Source: Inga oerstediana (Eukaryota > Streptophyta > Magnoliopsida > Fabales > Fabaceae). From it: a stretch of DNA of 64,000 nt. Below, piece by piece: positions 35,471 through 47,203 of this stretch (positions are counted from its first letter, which is position 1; each line of letters begins with the position of its first letter). The stretch covers positions 35,812,601 through 35,876,600 of the forward strand of contig OY723406.1 in the NCBI GenBank assembly GCA_963210345.1. Direction: 5' to 3'. The position numbers and the translations under genes were made by a program. The notes beneath the pieces are model-generated. The model had not been told where the DNA came from. It made no database searches and saw only the letters and a program-made list of their open reading frames with translations.

Positions 35471-35749
35471 TGAATCAAAACCCATTCACTAACTCCACTA
35501 TTTATATCACATTATTCTCAAGGGGCTTTCATATTCTCATGCTCATTCATTCCAGTTCATAACATAGAATCCAAATGTTCTAACATAGGTATACATCCTT
35601 TATCCAGTTAATCAGCAACATATGAACAGTACATAATCTTAGTGCATCACATACATAAGTTCATCCTCAAAAACATATCGCACTAGTAGTTCAATTGCCC
35701 ATATAGGGCCCACTAAAAAACAAATGGTATTTCATAGTGGTGCATTTGT

Positions 35750-36265
35750 AGTGATTAATTTTAACCGCTACAAACATTGACCTTTGTAATGATTTTAACA
35801 TAAACCGCTACAATATTGTAGCGGCAATGTACGCACCAAGTGGTGCTACTAATTAGCAATGTTATTTTTAGCGGTTAATAGAAAAAAACCGTTATAAATA
35901 TGGCGCGAGTTTCCCGCCAAAATTTATCACGGTTATTTTATAGCGGTTACAACAAATAAACCACTTCAAAGTTTGCGCCACATAGTGCCACCAAGCGAGC
36001 CAATAGTGTTTCAGTTTTTTGTAGTAGTTACTATGAGTTGAATCGCTACAAAATGAAAAAGGTCACCTATTTATAGCGGTTATGTTTCCAGAATCGCTAT
36101 AGAACTTCAAAGGTCATCACATTCGTAGCGGTTAGGCTTTGATAACTGCTACTGAACTTCAAAGGTCATCACATTTATAGCGGTTGTTTTATAACTGCTA
36201 CAAAGTTTTGCCACCCTAGCTTTTTGTAGTGGTTGATGTAGCAGTTTTTTCAATAACTGCTATAA
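35750..36265. repeat. left subterminal repeats of CACTA-2
   Basis: More than a dozen copies of an aaccgcta(c/t)aa or ttatagcggtt unit in both orientations. The same unit is present at the right end (45520-45880). Confidence 0.85.
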
Positions 36266-38686
36266 AATCCATAACTATAAAAAGGTCGCCGCCGTTCCTT
36301 TTTCCCATTTAGCCATTTTATTTTCTGAAGTTTCTCTGTGAGTTTTCCTTTAGATCTGAGCATTCTGATGTCTATTGTGGGGTAGCAGTAGCAGAGGAGG
36401 GCAGTGGGAGGGGGCAGTGTGGTGGGAGGGGGACCGCGTTATTTCAGCCCATCTCCCTACAGCAGCCATAGGAGTCGGCCCTACCACAGCCACCACAGAT
36501 GGTCCCACAGGAAACGACCGCACTAGAGGTGCCTAATCTGGGAGAAGGAGATATCAGTGTTGATGACTATGACGCAAACGAGGACTTCGAGGTCCCGATT
36601 TTGATAAGAGATATGGATCAGTTCCTCGATGAGGAGGAGGCATAAGAGCATAACAACCCAAGAGGGTCGTATTTGCGGTCAACTAGGTTCAAGGTATAAG
36701 TCAAAGGTAAATATAATTTTTTATTTAATAAATTATATATTTAAATTCAAAATTTTAAATTTGAATTACAATTTATCTAACGTATAGTAAATTGTATAGA
36801 TAAGCAGGGGAATGTATCTATGAGGAGGCTAGACATGGCCGGTCTGAATAGCATAGACTGAACACTATGAGTTGTAGTTCCATGGAATGAGGGCACGGAC
36901 TAGCCCGTCGACAGTAAGGGTCACTTGTTCAAACACTTCCTGAACAAGCTACAAGACAATTTGGAAGGGAAAAAAGTAGAAGAAGAAACCTGTAAAGATT
37001 CTCAGATACTTCCCTTTAAAGCCGCACTTACAAAGATTGTTTTTGTCGTCTAAAAGGACGGAGCATATGAGGTGGCATAAGGTTGATAAGAATGAAGATG
37101 GTAAATTACGACATCCTCGGGATGCAGATGCCTGGAAAATGTTTGACAAAGACTTTCCTTCTTTCGCTGCTGACTCCCAAAATGTTAGACTTGCTTTGGC
37201 AACCGACGGTTTCAATCCATTTGGGAATCTCAACATAAGTTACAGTATTTGGCTGATAGTCTTAGTTCCCTATAATTTACCCCTGGATGTGTATGAAACA
37301 AAGCTCCTTCATTTTGTTTATGATCATTCCAGGCAAAAAGGCATCGGGTCATGACATCGATTTGTATCTCCAACTGCTTATTGTGAAATTTCTTAACCTG
37401 TGGAATGTCAGCATCGAGACATATGACGCTTATGGGAAGACATTGTTCAACTTGTGTGTAACCTTGATGTGGATGATTAGTGACTTTCCTGGCCTTGGAA
37501 TATTATCCGAGTAGAATGTGCATATTGGCTCGACTTGTCTAGCTTACAATTTTGACTCTGACGTAGTGTACCTTCCCTACAGTTGGAAGTGGTGCTTTAT
37601 GGGGCATAAGAGGTTTCTCGATGGAAGGCACAAGTTTAGATTGCAACAGAATTGGTTTAATGGGAAGCTAGAAACAAGAGGACTACCTCAGACTTTATCA
37701 CAGAGGATGTTGACTTCAAGTTAGGAAAAAGCGATGATGCAGCACAACAGGGTAAAAGAAGGGCAAGACTTCTGCGCCTCAACAATAGAGAAAGATAAGC
37801 ATTTTCTTCACTCTTCCATATTGGAATTGTAATTTACTTCACCACAGTCTTGATGTCATGCACATTAAAAAAATGTGCTATATACGATGCTTAATGAATC
37901 GAGAAAGTCAAAAGATCATCTTCAAGTGAGGAAAGATTTACATGCCATGGGAGTTCATGAAAACGCGTGGCCAAATGAGCATGACAAATTTCAGCCGGCA
38001 AAGTTCACCCTCACAAAACCAAACAAGGAAGTCTTCCTCGCGACGTTGAAGAAAATAAAAGTTGCATATAGGTATTCAAGCAACATTTCACGATGTATTG
38101 ACGTGCAGCCTCGAAAGGTTACTAGCCTGAAGAGTCATGACATACATATGCTTATACAACAGTTACTTCCGGCTATAAAGAATACACTTCCTCCCAATAT
38201 GTCAATCATTTTGGTAGAGCTTTGTTCTTTCTTTCGGAAGTTGTGTTCCAATGTTTTGATCGTTGTGGAGCTTGATTAGTTGTAGTCCAAAATTATTCTT
38301 ACTTTTTGTCATTTGTAGATGATCTTTCCTCCATCCCATTTTACTGTGATAGTTCACCTTACAGTCCACCTTGTTCATGCAACAAAGCTCACTGGCCCAA
38401 TTTAATATCGATGGATGTATCCTATTAAGAGGTACTCAGTTTATATATGTGAGTCAATAATAGTTCTTATGTTTGTTAGTCTCCCTTTTGAGCATTTTGT
38501 ATCATTTTACCCTTCTTCACTTTGTAGGTTTCTTGGGAAAATGAAATCTTATGTTAGGAATAAGGCTTGGCCAAAAGGTTCTATAGTTGAAGGTTATATA
38601 GGGGATGAGGTCTGATATTTCTGTTTCAGGTACTTTCATGATATTGAGACCGCCTTCAACCTACCACCTCGTGTAGACAATTGTCC

Positions 38687-38691
38687 TGAAC
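38687..38691. repeat. target site duplication TGAAC (left)
   Basis: Matches 40338-40342 exactly. Confidence 0.9.
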
Positions 38692-40337
38692 TGTTAGTGC
38701 AAGCGTTTCACCCAAGAAGGTAGGGTGAATTGGGTGATACCAGAAATTTCGTTGCATATAAGAAAATTAATAGAATATTTAAAGCAGTTGAGAGCAAAGA
38801 GAAATATCACCGAAGTGTACACCGGGAGTTATACTGGTTCGGTCACAACCACTTTGACCTACGTACAGTCCTCAGAGCGTCTCTGAGAGTTTCACTATAT
38901 TCTCCAAGATTCAGTAGGTTCTTGGCACCTCAGTACACAGCAAGTTCCTTCACCTAGACACTCGCTCCCCCTTACACATTGCAATCAAATCCCCAAGTCA
39001 AGGTTCCACAACCTTAAGTTGTCTCAATAACAAATATTGAGTTTGTAATGAAAAACTCTCTCACAGAGCAAATATATAATCACTGAAGCACAATGAATGA
39101 GTATATGAAAACAAAGCACTAAGAGTATGTGTATCAACATATGTTCATGTGTTCTCAGTTGTTGTTGTTGTTCTTTGAATGCTCTATATATATGGATGAT
39201 TTGTGGTGTTTGTTGGAAGCATTTCAAATATGTTCATTAGAGTCGTGTAGCAACGGTTGACCATTCTTTAAATTTGAAAACTATCCGTTTGCGGTAGGTA
39301 GCGGTAGGTGAGCGTTCGGACCTTTTATTTGACTTTTCACTTCTGGCATGATCTCTTCATTGTTTCTCTGCAAATGTACTTAGGATACTAGTGCAATAAA
39401 GAGTTAATCATATAGATAACAAATCAATAATCATACGTTTAAAAACATGATTTCTGGATTGCCTTACTCGAGTGATCATTCTCATTACTCGAGTAATCCC
39501 TCGATTAATCCTATCAAAAATATAGCTGTGAGTAATTCAACATTTTTCAGAAGCTATTACTCGGGTAGGACATGGAGTAAAATACAACATAAACCTTAGA
39601 AATACCTAATTACTCGAGTGGCCATGCCTTTTCCTCACAAGTTACTCGGGTGCTCCCTCCAGTAAGCTGATTACTTGAGTGGCCATGTCTTTTCTTCACA
39701 GGTTACTCGGGTGAGCCCTTGAATAAATTTCAAATAAGTTTGCAAATTACTTGATTACTCCCTTGAGTAATACCATTCAAATCTTAGCCGAGAGTTTGCC
39801 TACCTGATTACTCAAGTGACCCTTCGAGTAATACTTCAAATAACTCAGCAGATTACTCGAGTGCTCCGTTGAGTAAAGCCTTTTTCTCACCTGGTTACTC
39901 GAATGGCTACTCGAGTAAATTGTTGTATTTCTTAGCTGAGAGCTACTGGAAGATTTTTGACCTGGTTACTCGAGTAATGCCTTTTCTCATGTGTTACTCG
40001 AGTTATGGTCTATATAACTTTGCAGATTACTTGAGTGGCCCCTCGAGTAACTTCTTCCAAATTTTGGTAGTGCCTGTGAAAATATTTTCTTTCAACCTTA
40101 CTCGAGTGCCTACTCGAGCAACTGTTCCTTACTCGAGTGGTCACTCCAGTAAACATAGAAAACTGCCAATGATGTTCTTCTTTGGCTCTTCCTCTCAGAT
40201 CTTCTTCATTACTCCAATGCTTACTTCAAGTAATGCTTTATCTGCCATTTATTTACTTTGTTCAAATTCATTTGTTATCATATCCTGTTTTATCATTAGT
40301 CCAATCTTGTCATCATCAAAACATATGGGATCTAACA
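38692..40337. mobile_element. solo LTR with ACTCGAGT array
   Basis: Ends TGTTAGTGC...GGATCTAACA form a short inverted repeat (tgttag/ctaaca) and the 5-bp duplication TGAAC flanks both sides. The 1,646-bp unit holds no coding region but a dense array of gattactcgagtgg-like units (39464-40236). The open frames inside (38730-38957, 39869-40414) span repeats or the junction and are not genes. Confidence 0.9.
39464..40236 (+). repeat. ACTCGAGT palindrome array
   Basis: More than twenty copies of (t)tactcgagtrr or one-base variants (actcgggt, acttgagt), often as face-to-face pairs such as ttactcgagtgcctactcgag. Spacing is irregular, 20-60 bases. Confidence 0.85.
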
Positions 40338-41794
40338 TGAACCTGAGCCAACATCAGGAGAATTTATCCCTCATGTTCGTAAACCAGTTGGAGGAACTAA
40401 GAACTTTAAACTAACGGCAACCGAGAAGTTGCAAGCACGTAGACATGCCTTGATTAATTGTACTCAAGGTAAACTTTTCATATAATAAGAATTGTACACT
40501 CACATGTTATTCTATATCTTTCATAACATTTTTCACTTTCATTTCACTATCGCCTTCCCTTGATTAATTGCAGGGAATTCAGAAGTCATGTTAAGTGTCA
40601 ACTCAGGATCCGTACACAAGCATCCACTGAAGTTGACAAAAAGGTCCATAGAGAAATCCCTAGCTGTTTGCGCACAGAATACTAAATGACAACAACCTAC
40701 ACTTACTAGATTTCAGAGTTCTCACAACCAGCAATCTTGATCATGCAAAAGGATTTACAGCATACAATGTCAATGGTTTCAAGTTTTACACTGTTTCACA
40801 GGATCAAGGATTGCAAACTCAAAATTAAGGTGTTTTTGGCACCATTGGGACAAGGAGTTATGTGAGCAACAGTGACGCCGACATGCAGTTCAAAGGCATC
40901 CCTTACTATGGAAAGCTTCTTGATGTTGTAGAACTTAATTACCAAGGCTGTTTCACCGTTATACTATTCAAGTGTTTGTAGGCAAATACAACTACTTCCC
41001 GGGGACTTAGAACTGACGACTTAGGCATTACATCAATAAATTTCTCTCGGCTAATTCACACTGGTCATTCTCAAGATGATGAGCCATATATTCTTACCTC
41101 AGAGGCATACTAGGTTTATTATGTTGAGGACGAGAGATATAGAGATTAGCACATGGTTGTTCATTTAAAGCCTCGAGACCTTTACGACATGGGTGATGGT
41201 GATAACATCGCCTATGAGAGTGAGCCATTTCAGCCCACCAATTTTGAAAACTTCTTCCCTGAAGGTGATCACAATTTACCTATAGTTTGGTGTGTTTTTT
41301 AAATTCATATAATTTTAATTAAACTCTTTTAACAAAAAAACATATCGCTAACAATTTTTTCTACACAATTTATATAGGGATGGCGCGGATGATTGATCAA
41401 ACAAATTATGTATTTATTTTAAAACAAATTATGTTTTATTTTTTAAAAAAAATATTTTTTAAAAAAAATTAAAAAATATTAGTAGCGGTTATAAAACCGC
41501 TACAAATAACAATAATAACCGCTACAACACTAAGAACCCATTTGGTTCAACCCCATTGCATGCCTGCAATGGTAATCATGAACACATTACCAAGAAAAGA
41601 GTGTTTGGTTGCTCTTTTGCATGGTAATGGGGTTTACCTTGGTAATGATGATTACCAAAATTTGGTAATCCCCATTCATACCTCCCCCTTATGAATCCTC
41701 ATTACCATCTCATTGCATGGTCTAAAAAGTCCAATTTACCCTTTCGTTTCCCTTGTCTTTAGTTTACTTATCTAATTTCACTTGCCGCATCACG

Positions 41795-42255
41795 TCACAA
41801 CTGCCACCGCCACAACCTCTTCCTCTTCCATCACCATCACCTCCACCCTGCCCCCACCACTACCTCCTCCACCGCCGTCACCTCCACCCACCGCCTCCGC
41901 CACCACCCCCGACCCCGCCACCGACCCATCGCCCACCACAGCCGCCGCCGCCGCCACCGGCCCACTGCCCACCACCACCTCGTCCACCCCCTGCTGCTGC
42001 CGCCACCTCACCCCCGCCGTTGCCACCGGCCTACCGCCCACCGCCACCCTCGACCCCGCCACGCCCGCTCACCGCCACTGCCCCCACCTCCTCCTCCCCC
42101 CCACCGCCGCCACCACCGCCGCCACCACCGCCACCACCGGCCACCGCCACTGCCACCCTAGCTGCCCACTACTGCAGCCACATCCTTCTCCCCCGCCACC
42201 CCCATCATTGCCACTGCTACCACCTCCTCCTCCTCCATCCCCGCCATCGCTGGCT
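41795..42255 (+). repeat. C-rich low-complexity block, CCN/CCA repeats
   Basis: About 460 bases of ccaccn and ccgccn units. It keeps open frames on both strands (41753-42310, 41782-42294) that would give almost pure Pro/His/Thr/Ala tracts; these reflect composition, not a recognisable protein. Confidence 0.85.
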
Positions 42256-42446
42256 TGTAACTATTTTTTCTATAAAAATTATATTAAGGGGTAAAATAGA
42301 CTTTGTGTAATATATTAATTTTAAATAATTGTTAAAATATTAACTCATTGCACATTGCTTAAAAATCAAACCAAACACTACACTTGTAATTAATATTGCA
42401 TTGTATTACCATTGCATCGTATTGCACTGCACCACAGGATGTAATG

Positions 42447-44909
42447 TGTAACCCCCTAACTTTAAACACGTAATTATAATTCGATAACACATATTTAAAT
42501 CGGATTAGAGACCATTGGATGCTTTAACCTTGTTTTAAACTTTCTGTCTCACAGTAAAATTTTCACAAAAACTTTCAAAACTCTTTTTCCCATCCTGGTC
42601 TCAATTTCAATATTCGAATATAATTACCTGTGCAGTTAATATACATTCAATCATATCAGAGTGTATAACCGTCTCCCCGGCAACTCCCGGGTTCTATACA
42701 TATATAACCTGAGGGTTTATAAGTATCCACTAGGGGATTACACAACCAAAATTGAATATAATATTCCTATTTCAAAATATACAGTAATCCCAGGTTCAAA
42801 ATACATAACCAACATTTCTAATTCAACTATATACCCCCAAGGGTCCTAATTGCTCCAGGTTGGCCGCTTCTCCTTTGAGCCACATGCCCTGTCTGAAATG
42901 TTAGTCATAGGAAAGAATGAGATTCGAGAGAATCTCAGTAGTAATAAACCACTCACACATTGCATAAACACAAAGCATGTACATAAATCACAAACAGCAA
43001 CAGCAGCAGCAATTCACAGATACATGGTTTTCACCACAAACGACAGCACTCACGGCTGTATACACAATACAACAGCTCTCGCTGTATTCATAATCACGAC
43101 AGCTTATGCTATAATTGGTAATCAATATAACGACAGCTTACGCTGTAATCACAATAACGACAGCTTACGCTGTAAACGACAGCTTGCGCTGTAAACGATA
43201 GCTATCACCAGTTGTAACCACAGCAGCATCAGAAATCATCATACAACAGTGATACAACACACATACAGTGCATTACACAAAGTATAAGAGAGAGAGTCAC
43301 TACCTTGTCCTTTCCTGACGTCCTTCGGCGCAGTTGGCTCCCGAGGGCAGCAAATATCGAATCCTACAATTCCAAATGCACCATTTAGACACTTCCATAG
43401 TGTTACTTGGGGTTATATGAGTCTATAATGAAAATTTACAAAAATACCCCCGGGGACCCGGCCCGAGCCCGTCGTACCCGGTCTGGCTGTACTTTTCTTG
43501 AAATTTTGACATGGGCTATCCTGACATATTTTTGCCCAAGGAATCCATTTCTGGACTCGGAATTATCAAATTCAATGTTAAATTACGAAATTGCCCTTGG
43601 CAACCCTACTTTTAGGGTTTTAGGGGTGTTTCCGTAATTATGCTTTCTCGGCCTTTTTTGAAAAAGTGCCCAACTGTAACCCCACCTATTTTCGCCCACT
43701 GAATCCAATGGAATCATCAAATCATTGAAAATCCAACTCTAAGACCCATTTACAGCCTTGGCCAAAATATACATGTTCTCCGGGAAAAATTGGGGTTTTA
43801 CGATTTCGGCTCCGTAAACGCGTTCCTTTCTACTCCTAACCACTTTATTCACTATTACATTAGGTTATAACTACCATTTGAACCAAAATTGGGTAGCATA
43901 ACCCTTAGGAAACTCAATTTCCAAAAGTTAAAACCAATGGCAATCCGGCGAAATTTCACCGATTAAATTGCCCACAGCAGCCAGAATAAGCAATATACGA
44001 AAGTTTGGAAGTTACCTCAAGCTCCCACAAGCTTTTCCCAAATATTGCTGAAAACCCTAAGTGCTCAACAACAGATTTTGAGCTTCCAAACCTTAAAGAA
44101 CAAAGAGGAGTAGCTTAGGATCGGAGTTATACGCGTTAGGAGCTAAATCGTCGGAGAAATCGGCTTACCTTGTATTTTTCTTCTCCTTTCTCTCTCTACA
44201 AACCTCAACATTCTCACTCCTCATTCAGCTGCTGTGTGCGACAGAAATGAGCTGAGGAAGATGATAACATATTTAATTCCATGCTGATGTCATCTTTTAT
44301 TAAGATGATGTCATAATTCCCATTTTCAGATTTTCTGGCAGATTTTCTGCCCAAATTTTGAAAAATCATAACTAATTCTAGAAAACTCAAAATGAGGTAA
44401 TTCCAAAGCCAAATGAAAGATATTTAAGTCCTCTTCATAGGAAAAATATTGGCCATTACTAAAAATCACCACACAATTCCAGAATTACATAAAACTCATC
44501 ACTGCCCCAAAACAGAGTTTAGTTTCCATCCCAAACTTTGGACAGTTATATCTCCTAGTTCACAAAACTAAATGGAACAAATTATATGTCCATTTTGAAG
44601 CTTAAGATGTGAGCTATAAGACTGCAAAATTTCAGAATTTTTAGATACCATTTGGTCATTAAAATCGTTCACACAAACGGACTGCCCAGAATATAATTTC
44701 ACTGGACAGAATTTTAGATTTTGCATCTTTGCTTCCATTGGTTCCATTTTCATACCAAACATCATTCCCACATAAATTTTCACAAGGAATCCATTGGAAT
44801 CATTAAAATATCCAAATTCCCATCACACATTCTTTAAAAGTGTTTATTCAACAATAATTACATCCACTTTTGAAGTCATTAGCCCTTAATCACTTTTTGG
44901 GATATTTCA
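42447..44909 (-). mobile_element. solo LTR (same family as 57675-61359)
   Basis: In the plus sense it runs from TGTAACCCCCTAAC to GGGATATTTCA, flanked by the exact duplication TAATG (42442-42446, 44910-44914). Its complement aligns with 57675-61359: both have gattaagggctaat near the start and ggattccttgtg/ggattccttatg blocks further in, and both end gggggttaca. 2,463 bp. Confidence 0.88.
43040..43210. repeat. array of ACAGC..GCTGT mini-hairpins
   Basis: Seven units of the type acagcttacgctgt (with variants acagctctcgctgt, acagcttgcgctgt), each a self-complementary arm pair around 4-5 bases, spaced about 20-25 bases. Confidence 0.8.
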
Positions 44910-45519
44910 TAATGGGATCGAACCAAACAGGCCCTAAAACAACTACAAAACCATGACACTAACTGCTATAAGTTCCACGCAGATCCCTATAAATACCCCA
45001 GCCACATCTCATTTCAAACACTCCCCCATTTCTTTTCACCTTACCTCTCTTTCATCTTCTCTCATTTTCACTTTTTTTTATGAGCCGAGAAGTTTAACAT
45101 GGTGATCAAATATGGTAATAAATTTTTAAATTTTTTATTTCAAGACTTTTTTCTTTCACATAATATTTATTCTCACTATTTTTTTCAGATATATATTTAC
45201 ATAATCATAATCACATTATAGCAGACAACATAGTAGTTTCTTATTACCTACATATCCCCGATAATATTATCAATATAATTTTCAAACTTATCTAATTTAA
45301 TTAAATAATTCCTTTAAAATTATTAATGACCTAAGCTAATGAATAATAAGATAATTAAATTAGCTAAATTATTAAAATAATAAACTATTTAATTTAATAT
45401 TAAAAAAGGAAACAAATAATTGTATTTTTTTTTATTTTTCTGACATATAAAACAGTTATAAATATACTTTTTAAAAGACAAACTAAATTTTTGACACAAA
45501 ATTTGAATTTCTATTGAAA

Positions 45520-45890
45520 TTAGTAGCGGTTATGTAACCATTACTAATATTTCTTGCCCTTTTTAAAATTCAATTTAGTAGCGGTTTTATAACCACTAAA
45601 AATGTCATGATAAATTTTCATTTTTATTTCCCGCCATCAAATATTCATGGTTTGCCATTTGTAGCGGTTATATAACCACTACAAATTACCAAGAAAATGT
45701 TCATCTGATTGAGGATGTTGTAGCGGTGCTAATTAACCATTACAAATATAGTAGCGGTTTTTTCGCTTGAGTAGCGGTTAAAAATAACCACTATAAATAC
45801 ACTTGCAATAGTGGGTTTAGTAGCGGTTCAAGAAACCGCTACTAATTATCTTTATAGCGGTTAAAACCGCTACAAATACATACTTTTAAT
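45520..45890. repeat. right subterminal repeats of CACTA-2
   Basis: About ten agcggtta/taaccgct units in both orientations, matching the left side. Confidence 0.85.
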
Positions 45891-45926
45891 CACTACTAAA
45901 CCACATTTTTTTGTAGTGGCCACTAG

Positions 45927-47198
45927 CGAGGAATTAATCACAAAGATACTAAAAATAGTTCGGTTTATGCATCCAGACCTATAGTTGTCTATAATGATTC
46001 CACAAATTAATCTATCCAATTCTATAATTCATACAAGGTTCCACAAGGCGTTATTAGTCATAAAATAGCAAGTTCATAGTAGTTTTATTCATTCTAGGCT
46101 TGTAGAGTTTTTCAGCAAAACACATGAATAACACCGATAAGTAAGATAGATAGGGCCATGTTACCTAGTATTCTTGAAATTCCAACAAAGGAAGGTCCTT
46201 ATCCTGAAGCTCAAAGTAACGAGAAACTTAATTAGTGCAAAGTCTTTTAGCAACACTATATGTTTATACTTTCTTCTCCAATGAGTTGCTTAGAATTTCG
46301 TACAAGTAGGAAATGTTATATTAGAACCATATTAGATTTGAGAATTTGGATCATTGGAGCATTAGACTAGCCTTGTCTAATGTCTGTATAATCTCAATTT
46401 AGGAGTTTAATCTTTAGAACCTCTAGTAAACTCCTAAATCTATGACAATTCCTATTTTTCAAATAATAGATCCAATGCGTGATAAATTATTCTTACATGA
46501 GGTATCAAATCATAGATCCCATGATTGGGTTTTCCTAAACGAATGTCTCAAACAATCTCACAAAATTTTGTAATGATCCAACGGTGAACTTAGTCAAAAA
46601 AAGTTGATTCTTTCCTCTAGGGTTTATCTCCACATTCCAAAAATTCATTCCTCTTCTAGGCTTTGTAACTCATAATCCAAGACAGTAATTTCTAATCCAA
46701 CCGTTGAAAGTGATGGATTGGATGTGTTGGATGGGCTTCCCAAATTTCATTCCAATCCAATGGTTAACAAAAATACAAATAATATTTTACTGAGGCTTCC
46801 CCAGTTGTATGCGTGAATAGAAAAGTTGCACCTTGAGTCCATCTCACTACTCCTATATATAGGCTCTAAGAACTCTCTCTTCTCCTTATTTAGTCGATGT
46901 TGGACTTCTTAGCCTCTTTTATTCTATTATTTATTTACATATACACACATAATTAAAATTAAAATTAAATACTCTCATTTAACCTCTACTAACTTTATTA
47001 TTTTATCTTTTCTAGAGAAATTCAATAATAATAATTGCTTAGTTATATTTTTATTAAACTTCATTTAACTTTAATATTTTCATTTATTTTAGATCTATCT
47101 TTCTTAATTAAACCATTATTCACTAAATTATATTTATCGCTAAATGTTTCCTTTATAACATTATTTAAGTTTTATAAATAAAAATTTGGGATGTTACA
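45927..47198 (-). mobile_element. solo LTR next to CACTA-2
   Basis: The minus strand starts TGTAACATCCCAAATT at 47198; the plus-sense left end reads CGAGG where TGAGG is expected, a single transition. The exact 5-bp duplication ACTAG flanks it (45922-45926, 47199-47203). A TATA-like tatatatagg lies near 46852. 1,272 bp, no coding region. Confidence 0.75.
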
Positions 47199-47203
47199 AC
47201 TAG

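Larger units (their letters stand above)
36540..41285 (+). pseudogene. CACTA-2 transposase relic: Transposase_24 start joined to TNP2, DUF4218, DUF4216
   Basis: The 5' part (36540-36960) reads DISVDDYDANEDFEVPIL, then LDMAGLNSID, VVVPWNEGTD and LFKHFLNKLQ, a TNPA/Transposase_24-like beginning. From 37060 it turns into TNP2: MRWHKVDKNEDGKLRHP and RLALATDGFNPFGNL (about 37187-37230), FMGHKRFLDGRHKFR (about 37596-37640), DLHAMGVHENAWP, then DUF4218 (about 38090-38660). The solo LTR at 38692 follows, and DUF4216 resumes at about 40735-41130 (GFTAYNVNGFKFYT, YYGKLLDVVELNYQG). Stops and frame changes are frequent. The join near 37030 omits most of the first TNP2 domain, so I infer an internal deletion. 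Much more decayed than CACTA-1. Confidence 0.75.
41534..44934. mobile_element. PIF/Harbinger-like non-autonomous element interrupted by a solo LTR
   Basis: The left end GAACCCATTTGGTTCAACCC and the complement of the right end GGGCCTGTTTGGTTCGATCC form inverted repeats that continue (cccattgcatg vs cccattacatc) once the LTR is removed. The 3-bp duplication TAA (41531-41533, 44935-44937) is the Harbinger type. Without the LTR it is about 0.93 kb. It encodes no transposase; the interior is a CCN-rich block. Confidence 0.8.
35711..45918 (+). mobile_element. CACTA-2: older En/Spm-type transposon
   Basis: The left end CACTAAAAAACAAATGG and the right end (complement CACTACAAAAAAATGTGG) continue into matching inner segments (tagtgattaa). 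The 3-bp duplication GCC flanks both (35708-35710, 45919-45921). Subterminal units agcggtta/taaccgct occur densely at 35750-36260 and again at 41480-41530 and 45520-45880. It carries a plus-strand transposase relic (36540-41280) and later insertions of a solo LTR and a PIF/Harbinger-like element. Length is 10.2 kb including those. Confidence 0.9.

Noticed and set aside
39464..40236. Possible CRISPR-like array because of the regularly recurring ACTCGAGT units
   Set aside because: Units are 8-12 bp with irregular spacing, lie in a plant LTR with a target duplication, and there are no cas genes.
41753..42310. 185-codon proline/histidine-rich open frame (and 41782-42294)
   Set aside because: Both strands are open because of C-rich low complexity; no start context or domain supports a gene.
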